From Nematopogon swammerdamellus (lineage: Eukaryota; Arthropoda; Insecta; Lepidoptera; Adelidae): 64,000 nt of DNA. The stretch covers positions 13,655,566-13,719,565 of the forward strand of contig OX336340.1 in assembly GCA_946902875.1 (NCBI GenBank). The letters are read 5' to 3'. This document shows positions 45,063 to 55,500 of this stretch, piece by piece. Each line of letters opens with the position of its first letter. The first letter of the stretch is position 1. The notes under the pieces are model-generated. The model did not search any database and was not told where the DNA came from. It saw only the letters and a program-made list of their open reading frames with translations. The position numbers and the translations under genes were made by a program.

Positions 45063-48000
45063 GAGGGTCTGATGATGGAGTCAGGAGGTGGACAGTGGAA
45101 CTCTTCAACCGTTACTCGTAACCCCCTCGAGTTTGGGCTCATTTGGTTGGTTTGGACGAGTGTCCTATAGTTCTACCAATACACTTGGTGACGAGGGTCT
45201 GATGATGGAGTCAGGAGGTGTACAGTGGAACTCTTCAACCGTTACTAGTAACCCCCTCGAGTTTGGGCTCAATGGTTTGTTTGGACGGGTGTCCTATACT
45301 TCTACCAATACACTTGGTGACGAGGGTCTGATGATGGAGTCAGGAGGTGGACAGTGGAACTCTTCAACCGTTACTAGTAACCCCCTCGAGTTTGGGCTCA
45401 TTTGCTTGGTTTGGACGAGTGTCCCATACTTCTGCCAATACAATTGGTGACGAGGGTCTGATGATGGAGTCAGGAGGTGTACAGTGGAACTCTTCAACCG
45501 TTACTAGTAACCCCCTCGAGTTTGGGCTCAATGGTTTGTTTGGGCGAGTGTCCTATACTTCTACCAATACACTTGGTGACGAGGGTCTGATGATGGAGTC
45601 AGGAGGTGGACAGTGGAACTCTTCAACCGTTACTAGTAACCCCCTCGAGTTTGGGCTCATTTGGTTAGTTTGGACGAGTGTTCCATACTTCTACCAATAC
45701 ACTTAGTGACGAGGGTCTGATGATGGAGTCAGGAGGTGTACAGTGGAACTCTTCAACCGTTTACTAGTAACCCCCTCGAGTATGGGCTCATATGGTTGGT
45801 CTGGACGAGTGTCCCATGTTTCTACCAATACACTTGGTGACCAGGGTCTGATGATGGAGTCAGGAGGTGTAAGGTGGAACTCTTTAACCGTTAATAGTAA
45901 CCCCCTCGAGTTTGGGCTCATTTGGTTGGTTTGGACGAGTGTCCCATACTTCTACCAGTACACTTGGTGACGAGGGTCTGATGATGGAGTCAGGAGGTGT
46001 ACAGTGGAACTCTTCAACCATTACTATTAACCCCCTCGAGTTTGGGCTCATATGGTTGGTTTGGACGAGTGTTCCATACTTCTACCAATACACTTGGTGA
46101 CGAGGGTCTGATGATGGAGTCAGGAGGTGTACAGTGGAACTCTTGAACCGTTACTAGTAACCCCCTCGAATTTGGGCTCATTTGGTTGGTCTGGACGAGT
46201 GTCCCATACTTCTACCAATACACTTGGTGACGAGGGTCTGATGATGGAGTCAGGAGGTGTACAGTGGAACTCTTCAACCGTTACTAGTAACCCCCTCGAG
46301 TTTGGGCTCATTTGGTTGGTTTGAATGAGTGTCCCATACTTTTACCAATACACTTGGTGACGAGGGTCTGATGATGGAGTCAGCAGGTGTACAGTGGAAC
46401 TCTTCAACCGTTACTAGTAACCCCCTTGAGTTTGGGCTCATTTGGTTGGTTTGGACGAGTGTCCCATACTTCTACCAGTACACTTGGTGACGAGGGTCTG
46501 ATGATGGAGTCAGGAGGTGTACAGTGGAACTCTTCAACCTTTACTAGTAACCCCCTCGAGTTTGGGCTCATTTAGTTTGTTTGAACGAGTGTCCCATACT
46601 TCTACCAATACACTTGGTGACGAGGGTCTGATGATGGAGTCAGGAGGTGTATAGTGGAACTCTTCAACCATTACTAGTAACCCCCTCGAGTTTGGGCTCA
46701 TATGGTTTGTTTGGACGAGTGTCCTATACTTCTACCAATACACTTGGTGACGAGGGTCTGATGACGGAGTCAGGAGGTGGACAGTGGAACTCTTCAACCG
46801 TTACTAATAACCCCCTCGAGTTTGGGCTCATTTGGTTAGTTTGGACAAGTGTTCCATACTTCTACCAATACACTTAGTGACGAGGGTCTGATGATGGAGT
46901 CAGGAGGTGTACAGTGGAACTCTTCAACCGTTTACTAGTAACCCCCTCGAGTTTGGGCTCATATGGTTGGTCTGGACGAGTGTCCCATACTTCTACCAAT
47001 ACACTTGGTGACGAGGGTCTGATGATGGAGTCAGGAGGTGTACAGTGGAACTCTTCAACCGTTACTAGTAACCCCCTCGAGTTTGGGCTCATTTGGTTGG
47101 TTTGGACGAGTGTCCCATACTTCTACCAATACACTTGGTGACGAGGGTCTGATGATGGAGTCAGGAGGTGTACAGTGGAACTCTTCAACCTTTACTAGTA
47201 ACCCCCTCGAGTTTGGGCTCATTTAGTTTGTTTGAACGAGTGTCCCATACTTCTACCAATACACTTGGTGACGAGGGTCTGATGATGGAGTCAGCAGGTG
47301 TACAGTGGAACTCTTCAACCATTACTAGTAACCCCCTCGAGTTTGGGCTCATATGGTTGGTTTGTACGAGTGTCGCATACTTCTACTAACACACTTGGTG
47401 ACGAGGGTCTGATGATGGAGTCAGGAGGTGTAAGGTGGAACTCTTCAACCGTTAATAGTAACCCCCTCGAGTTTGGGCTCATTTTGTTGGTTTGGACGAG
47501 TGTCCCATACTTCTACCAATACACTTGGTGACGAGGGTCTGATGATGGAGTCAGGAGGTGTACAGTGGAACTCTTCAACCGTTACTAGTAACCCCCTCGA
47601 GTTTGGGCTCATTTGGTTGGTTTGGACGAGTGTCCCATACTTCTACCAATACACTTGGTGACGAGGGTCTGATGATGGATTCAGGAGGTGTACAGTGGAA
47701 CTCTTCAACCGTTACTATTAACCCCCTCGAGTTTGGGCTCATATGGTTGGTTTGGACGAGTGTCCCATACTTCTACCAATACACTTGGTGACGAGGGTCT
47801 GATGATGGAGTCAGGAGGTGTACAGTGGAACTCTTCAACCGTTACTAGTAACCCCCTCGAGTTTGGGCTCATTTGGTTGGTTTGGACGAGTGTCCCATAC
47901 TTCTACCAATACACTTGGTGACGAGGGTCTGATGATGGAGTCAGGAGGTGTACAGTGGAACTCTTCAACCTTTACTAGTAACCCCCTCGAGTTTGGGCTC

Positions 48001-48158
48001 ATTTAGTTTGTTTGAACGAGTGTCCCATACTTCTACCAATACACTTGGTGACGAGGGTCTGATGATGGAGTCAGGAGGTGTACAGTGGAACTCTTCAACC
48101 GTTACTAGTAACCCCCTCGAGTTTGGGCTCATTTGGTTTGTTTGGACGAGCGTTCCAT
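45063..48158 (+). repeat. 130-bp satellite array, about 24 units
   Basis: The period is 130 bp (for example units start at 47038, 47168, 47298). Unit landmarks are ACGAGGGTCTGATGATGGAG, TCAGGAGGTGTACAGTGGAA, CCCCCTCGAGTTTGGGCTCA and TCCCATACTTCTACCAATAC. Two variants (GGTGGACAG versus GGTGTACAG; TTTGGTT versus TATGGTT) alternate in blocks, a sign of unequal exchange in multi-unit steps. A few units are 131 bp (TTTACTAG at 45760 and 46930). The 130-bp length is not a multiple of three, so the many short open frames are not genes. Confidence 0.95.
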
Positions 48159-48164
48159 ACTTGT

Positions 48165-48545
48165 CGAACGCAAATGTATGAAACAGACATACCATCTGTT
48201 CAAATTGATTTTGAAAGGGACGGCGGACACCTTATCCATCCTAAAGCCATACAGTTTCCAGCAAAGTTTAATTATGGAACAGCTGGGAGACGGATGTTAC
48301 CGATAATTTTGTCATGTGCCTCCACTGTCCATAAAATGCAGGGCAGTACTGTTGACCATGCTGTCGTGTATTTGGGCTCCAGACTATTTGAGGAGGGTCA
48401 AGCTTATGTTGCATTGAGTCGCGTAAAGTCTTTAGAAGGGCTATGTATTGAGGAGCTTGATTGTGAGAAATTGACAGGTAAGAAACCGAGTTACAAAGAT
48501 TCAATGAGAGAGTTGGAAAGGATGACGAGTTTGCGTAATGAATGA
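48165..48545 (+). pseudogene. Helitron/Pif1-type helicase, C-terminal fragment (copy 1, open)
   Basis: It encodes [77 protein letters not shown] and [20 protein letters not shown] before [12 protein letters not shown] and [12 protein letters not shown] are the last helicase motifs (V-VI) of Pif1/RecD-type SF1 enzymes as found in Helitrons. All upstream motifs, the Rep domain and a proper start are missing; the frame opens out of the satellite. Not a working enzyme. Confidence 0.87.
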
Positions 48546-48607
48546 TACGAGCCAAAAATCAAACTAAAAACGAGTAAATAAAAAAATAGGTAAAAAAACT
48601 TTTAAGT

Positions 48608-49052
48608 TAAACGGTTTTATTAAAAAAAAACTAGAAAAAAAACAGCTGTACAAAAAACTAGAAAATAATGAGGACACAAGCCTGGGCCTTCTTAAGATTT
48701 TACATGTCGGATGCCAAAGGGCACATTGTGTCGCTGCGTCAGCGGAATAAGTAATAAATTGAGACTTTTAACAGACTAATATAAAAACGTGGGGCGTATA
48801 ATATGCGTAATAAATAACATGCGCCCCACGTTTTTATATTAGTCTGTTAAAAGTCTCAATTTATTACTTATTCCGCTGACGCAGCGACACAATGTGCCCT
48901 TTGGCATCCGACATGAGAAGACAGCACGCTAGTATTGCACGATTTCTTACACAGACGTAAAATCTTAAGAAGGCCCAGGCTTGTGTCCACATTATTTTCT
49001 AGTTTTTTGTACAGCTGTTTTTTTTCTAGTTTTTTTTTAATAAAACCGTTTA
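48608..49052. repeat. Foldback of copy 1 (arms partly deleted)
   Basis: Left arm 48608-48796, loop of 35 nt, right arm 48832-49052. The left arm lacks about 45 bp that the right arm keeps (CACGCTAGTATTGCACGATT region, 48928-48960). Landmarks: GCCTGGGCCTTCTTAAGATT, CGCTGCGTCAGCGGAATAAG, AAAACGTGGGGCG and their inverses. Confidence 0.9.
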
Positions 49053-49225
49053 TTTATGGATAGCGCGACATGTAGCGTCGTTTCACCTACAAGTAAGTAT
49101 CTAACGATGCCCATCAACATTCTGCCGGCCTGACAGGAGCCTTTTCACGCCCGTTCTGAATAACCCCAGGCTGTACTAGGGAAAAAATTGATGGGCAGGG
49201 TGTGCGTTCCACATTTTCCCGGTTC
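49053..49225 (-). mobile_element. LINE family B, 3' tail fragment
   Basis: Antisense reads CAGAACCGGGAAAATGTGGA, then GCCTGGGGTTATTCAGAACG, GGCCGGCAGAATGTTGATGG and GTGAAACGACGCTACATGTC. It lies between the composite element and the 3' end of cuticle gene 2. Confidence 0.75.
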
Positions 49226-49368
49226 TGTAAATAAAATGAATATGTATAAATAAAAAAGTAATTTCTTTTGAAATGCTTGTATTTGTTTTTAATTTTTATA
49301 AATATATCATTTAGGAGTATTCCCAGCAAGTTGTAGTCCAAACGTATCGCCACGAGCAGAGGTAACTC

Positions 49369-49510
49369 TTAGTTCTTCTTCTCTTCGCTCGGCGGCGGCG
49401 GCGGTGTAGCATTCGTCGCCACAGGAGTGTAGCCGATGTACGGGTTGTACTGAGGGTTGTACTGATGGTTGTACTGAGGGTTGAACTGATGGTTGTACTG
49501 AGGGTTGTAT
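49369..49510 (-). CDS. Cuticle gene 2, exon D (C-terminal repeats and stop)
   Basis: Acceptor ATATTACAG (AG at 49511-49512). It encodes [20 protein letters not shown], then [20 protein letters not shown] and SEEKKN before TAA. The QYNHQ/QYNPQ units carry on the Tyr-rich pattern of exon C across the intron, so the tail grew by short tandem duplication. Confidence 0.88.
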
Positions 49511-52500
49511 CTGTAATATTATATTTTCATTATAAATCTTTTCATAGCATCATAGCATTATTAAAATGAACATCCTTTAAAATATTATTTGAAAAAAAAC
49601 CCTCTTAAGAATGAGCTCTTGTGGCCGTTTTCAACACATCAAGTAAATTCTCGTCTAACACTAATTATTTCCTGGTTAAAGTGACATTTTTCATACATTT
49701 GACAGGCGTTCAATAATTTTAGCCGAAGGTGGTGAAATCGACCGATAGGAAATCTTCATAATCTGACGTTTCTATTTATTTCTCTAAGATCAAAACGTGC
49801 TTTATATTTCGTTTTAAGTCGGTAGTCGGTCAGTTCCGGAGCCTCCGATTAGAAAATGTTCGGAAGCTTTTACTCGAAAAATAAGAAGGTGGAACTTGAG
49901 CGTTCTATATAAACACTTATAAAATACCAGCTGTTGCCCGCAGTTTCTTTCGTGTGAAATTCGTTTCTCAAAAGAAAAAAATAATTAACTGAGGTCGAAA
50001 CCTAAGGCCGAGCTGGAGTCAGGTAAACGATAATCCTTCTCGAAGAAAGTAAGTTAATGACGGTGAGACCGAAGACCGAGCTCCATTCTAGAAAACAGTA
50101 AACCTTCTCGAAGATATTAAGTAATTCAGGGCGAAGCCAAAGGCCGAGCTGCTTTCAGGAAGACGATAAACGTTCTCGAAAAAATTAAGTAACTAAAGTC
50201 AAGGCCGAACGAAGGCCGTGTTGCGTTCAGATAAACGATAAACCTTTTTTCACCTCGGGCCTCATCCTCAATGACTTACTTTCTTCGATAGAATATAATA
50301 TCGTTTACACGAACGAAGCTCAGCCGGGGCTTCAGCCTCGCCCTTAGTTACTTACTTTCTTCGAGAAGCTTTATTGTTTAAGCTGATTTATGTTTAGGGT
50401 TTTACCTTTTTGCTCACAGCTAAGACCGCCTATGAGCCGGTGATGCTGTATAGCCTAAAACCATCTTTAGAAGTGACAAAATGTAACACTTAAAACCGTA
50501 TGTAAATCGATGAAGTGGTTCTCCACTTATAAGGATATTCATATATTGACGTACGTTACACGGTCGGTCTCCCGTAGAAATTTCGCTTTCTTTATTAGAA
50601 TCTTGAGGAATGATTTTGCAAAAACGCTGAAAGACGTTTTTTTTTTTTTTTTTTATACTAAGCGCGACATGTGGCGCCGAGTCACCCATAAGGTGTCTAG
50701 CGACGCCCATGGACATTCGGACGTATGCGGGGGTTGCGAATGCCATGCCGGCCTGACAGGTGCCCATTCACGCCTCTCTTGAAGGACCCGAGACTATACT
50801 TGGGGGGAAATATGTGGGCAGGTAGAGCGTTCCAGAGTTTACCGGTTCTGTGGAGGAAGGATCTGCAGAACCGATTTGTACGCATCCGCGGTAAGTCCAG
50901 CGTATAGGGATGCAATCCCTGCCCAGTGCGCGTTGTACGGAGGTGGAAAGGGGACGGCGGAATCGCGTTAAACAGCTCCTCCGAGCACTCCCCGTGGAAT
51001 AAGCGATAGAACACGCTTAGGGCGCCGACATCCCTACGAAGTTGCAGCGGTTCTAGATCGCGGGACACGTCGGGGTCATCCACTAGTCGCACGGCTCGAC
51101 GCTGGATCGAGTCCAAAGGCGCAAGCTGGTATTTGGCTGAACCATCCCACAGGTGCGAGCAGCACTCCAGGCAGGACCTTATCTGCGATTTATACAAAAG
51201 CAGCCGTTGGTCCGGCGTGAAGTACCGTCGAACCTTATTGAGTATGCCTAGCTTTTTTGAGGCCAGCTTGGCCTTGCCCTCGATATGGCGCCGGTAGTTT
51301 AGGTCGTGCGACAGTTCGACTCCGAGGACCCCGAGGTGGTCGCTTAATTTAAGCGAAGGTAATACATTTTTTTACCAAATGCCTAAATTTTAACGAAAAT
51401 ATAAATTTTCATATCCTTAACTTGAGAAATGATGGGTTCTCCATACAAATCTTCATCCCCTATTTCACTCCCTTCAGTTTTTTTTTTAGACAAAAGGTAG
51501 CCTATGTCCTTCATCAAGATGCAATCCAACTCCTTGCCATGTTTGATCGAAATCGGCTCAGCGATTTAGGCGTGAAAAGGTAACAGACAGACAGACAGAG
51601 TTATTATCTAATTTATAATATTAATAAATATATAAATATATATATGGATGGATTAGCCACTCACCAAGAGGTTTTTTTTTAAATTAGAAAAAAATTAATT
51701 TGAAAATAGAAAAAGCTTCAACAATTCGGTCAAATAAACGTTGAAGACGTAAAGTCAAGCCCTAAATTAAGTGAAATTAAAACTCGCGCTCACCTGTGGT
51801 AGCGATCGTAGTGATGGGGCGGGTTGTATCTGTATCGGTCGTACTGGCTGAGCGGGTTGTATCTGTACTGGTCGTACTGGTTGAAGTTGTTGTAGTTGTA
51901 TCGATCATACGGGTTGTTGTAATAATTGTAACGCGAATAGTCAACGGAGCCGGTAGCGGCGGCGGAGGCGGAGGCGGAGGCGGCAGGTGGGGTGGCGGGG
52001 GCGGCGGCTGCAGCCGCTACAGGCACCACCGCGGCGGGCGGTGTGTACTTGCTGCCGGCGGGGATGTGAACTCCTTGAGGCTGGAATCCTACAATTATAT
52101 ATTCATATAAATTATATGTAAAACTAGCTTTTTCCCGCGGCTTCGCTTACGTGAAATTCGTATTTAAAAAAAAGAAAGTCAGTAAGCCCGCTACCGTACC
52201 TTTATTTCGGCGCGCGGAACAATTCGGTTTGGTGAGAGTCACATCTTAGCGTAACCGGGACTGAATTTAATTTAGCCTATCCTGTGTCCCGTATAATCAA
52301 ATGTGCTTGTACTAAGTTTCATCGAATTCATGATCGATTTAAGAGTTATGGAGGAGCATACGTACATACAGAAAATATTCTCAAAAATCGTCAATTTAGT
52401 ATTAGTATCATACATAGAGTCTACAAATGCAATATTTCATAAAACAAAGTAATTTACTCCATGACCATCCCTTACAGATTTATTATTAGTATTGATTGAT

Positions 52501-55500
52501 GATTGATTGATAAAAACTCTTTGTATGTACACAATCGACGTGTACCTACATACGTCGCATATAATGAGAACATAAACTGTATTACTTTTAACACCATACC
52601 TATCAAACCAAGAGGCCTCAATTTTATCAAATACGGAAGAGTTCTTCAAACGACACGATTCTAGAAATCGTTTTTGTGACGCACTGCGAAGGTGTGGAAT
52701 GGGCTTCCGGGCAATATCTTTTCTTACTCCTACAATTTACAGATTTTCAATTCGCGGGTTAATAAGCCTTTCCAATGCAACTTCAGTCCACCTTCAAGCC
52801 GGACTGACACATCCTCGGGGGTGATATTGGCTATGCCTGAGGCTCCAACCTTGAGCATAGCCATCAAGTTCGTAAGCAACAACAAAAAACGGCCAAGTGC
52901 GAGTCGAATTCGCGCACCGATGGTTCCGTATAGCCATGTCATGGCTAGCGCCACTCACGCCATCTATGGCGTGTTATGAAATGCTTCATATTAGTTAAAT
53001 GTCATGATTAGTTAAAATGCTTCATAATCTATTCGGTAGATGGCGCGCGCGCATACACTTTTTGGTTTCTTCTATGGGAACCCCCGTGAATTTTTCACTT
53101 TTTCTTATTTTTATTATTTGTTGTTATTTGTCCCCTCCGACTCAGCCACCCATACCGGATTACATAAAAAAATATATATATCGGTCATAATAAGTTATTT
53201 ATTTATTTATTTGTAAAAGAAATAAATAAATTCACAATATTCTGTGAAATTTTCACCGGGCTAACTATTACGGTTCAAGAGATACAGCCCTCGGATAGAC
53301 GGACGGACGGACAGACAGACAGACAGATGGCGTAGGCTTAGTAATAGGGTCCCGTACCGGATACGGAACCCTAAAAAGTACGCAGACGCGTACCATTCTG
53401 TTCTGCAGATCTTTCCGCTCTTTCTGCCCATATATTTTCCCCCAAAAGTGCAGTCTCGTGTTCTTAAATATGGGCATAGATAGGCATCTGTCAGGCCGGC
53501 GGCATGGCATTCGCAACTCTCGCATATGAAAGAATCTCAATGGACGGGCGTCAGTAGACATCTTATGGGTGGCTCGGCACCATAGATCGCGCTTTCTATA
53601 AAAACCGGCCAAGTGCGAGTCGGACTCGCGCACCGAGGTTTCCGCACCACAAAAAAACATTGAAAAAAAAACATGTTTCTTGTATGGGAACCCCCCTTAA
53701 TTTTTTACTTTTTATATTTTATTTGTTGTTATATCCGCAATAATAACACATATTCTGTGAAAATTTCAACCGGCTACCTATTACGGTTCAAGAGATACAG
53801 TCCTCGGACAGACAGACGGACGGACGGACGGACAGACAGACAGACGGCGTAGGCTTGGTAATAAGCTTCCGTACGGGATACGGAAACTTAAAAAGAAATT
53901 ATAAATCTTCGAAATGTGTAAAATCGATCGATCGATATTGATGTAAATTTTAATTTGTATTTATACTTGTGTGTGTGTTTACCGTTTTCATCAGCTATGT
54001 AGTTTACTTGAACCGGAGTACCGTCAGGTGCTGTGTAGGAGTAGCTACCTTGCACAACCTGTACATAATTACATCATTGTATCTGCAACATATAAAATTG
54101 TATTACCTACCAATAATTGTCATGTTTAATCATATTAATTACATGTTGATTTTGTTTTCGAATGTTTCTTCTAATTTTCTTAAAACAAGAAGCCATGAGT
54201 GACAGGCGCTCTTTTCACTGGAATACATATAGAATAATATATTGATCTCCCACGAGTCAGTAAGCCTGGATACGCTATACATAGGAGGACAGGGGTAGCC
54301 GCGCGCCAGCGCAAACGCGCCAGCCAGTCAGTCTAGCGCCGGCGACCGATTTTAGTCTCCGTCCGCCGCTCAGGCGGAGCGAACGTGCGCGTCTGTCACA
54401 AAATGCCTCATTGTGCAGTGCTTTGGTGCAAAAAGTCGTCGAAAAATTCAAACTTGAACACAGATGGAGTCACCTTTCACGAGTAAGTACTTTCATTCAA
54501 TTTGATAGCATTTTTCGCTTGAATTTCAGTAACAAACATCGGCGTAAATATGTATGGAGAGCTCTATTCTGCTTACCCACCATAGGTCGACTATCGTGTT
54601 GGATGCAGTTAGATCTTGTAATTTTTTTTGTTTATTGATAATAAATATGTATGTTAAATGTATACAGATATTTCATGCATTCTGCCTTATTGCCAAAGGA
54701 CATTTCTTCTAGTCAACCTCAGCAGGTTTCCTCGTTCAATAATCGTTTATCGCGCTTTTTTAATTCAACCAGTTGCAACCGGTTTTTACTTTTGAGCGAC
54801 TCTAAGGAGAAAGGAATTAATTTCTTTAGGTCATGCGTCTACCGGGAATATCAGATTTTTTTTTTTTTTTTATGGAAACTGACACGTTTGACTACATCAC
54901 CTACAACATCCGTGATGTCAGCCCATAACACCGGGTGAACTAGGTGCTATGTCAGTGCTTCCCTTCATTTCGCGTCGGCTACACTGAACTGGACGGAAAA
55001 CACGAACTATTTACATAGCCGTTTCGACCGACATTTCGCTCAGTGCGGTGGTACCAACCCGGCCGGGATAAACCCTACCACCCAGTAAGGTAAGAAGGGA
55101 AGGGACCTACAGTTTAACGTGGAATCCGAACCACGGTCAGCCTCCAACGGTCGGGCGGTCACCCATCCAATAACTGACCGCACCACTGAGCTGCCGAGGC
55201 TGACGATCCCTTAGTCGACTTTTACGACATGCGACGGGGAGAGATGCAGTGGGGCTATTCTTTTTAAGTTCCGACCCCACACGGTACAAAGATCGCGGAT
55301 ATTTAGGAGAATTAAAAATAATTGACGTAATAGTTTAAACGTTTGCCTTTAATGTCAGAGATTCAGAATGTATAGAACGTATATAAATGTACAGGATGTA
55401 TATGTAGATGGTAGGGTTCAACCCGCCCGTGTTGGTACCACTGCACTAAATAAACGTCGGTCGAAGTCACTATGAAAAGTAGTAACTACGTGTTTTCCAT

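Larger units (their letters stand above)
44880..49052 (+). mobile_element. Composite element copy 1: satellite array, helicase fragment, palindrome (Helentron-like)
   Basis: It begins AAACGGTTTTATTTAGCTTG with a (TTTG)n run and ends TAATAAAACCGTTTA, so the two ends are inverted over about 12 bp. In order: a 180-bp leader, about 24 units of a 130-bp satellite (45063-48158), the carboxy-terminal end of a Helitron-type helicase (48165-48545) and a foldback (48608-49052). Subterminal inverted repeats with an internal minisatellite are features reported for Helentrons and their HINE/DINE derivatives; the assignment is inference. Copy 2, inverted, is at 58639-63108. Confidence 0.75.

Noticed and set aside
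45063..48158. CRISPR array
   Set aside because: There are no unique spacers; the whole 130 bp repeats, and the genome is eukaryotic.
45088..48180. Many 60-120 codon frames in the satellite
   Set aside because: They repeat every 130 bp, shift frame each unit and end in stops; a non-coding array.
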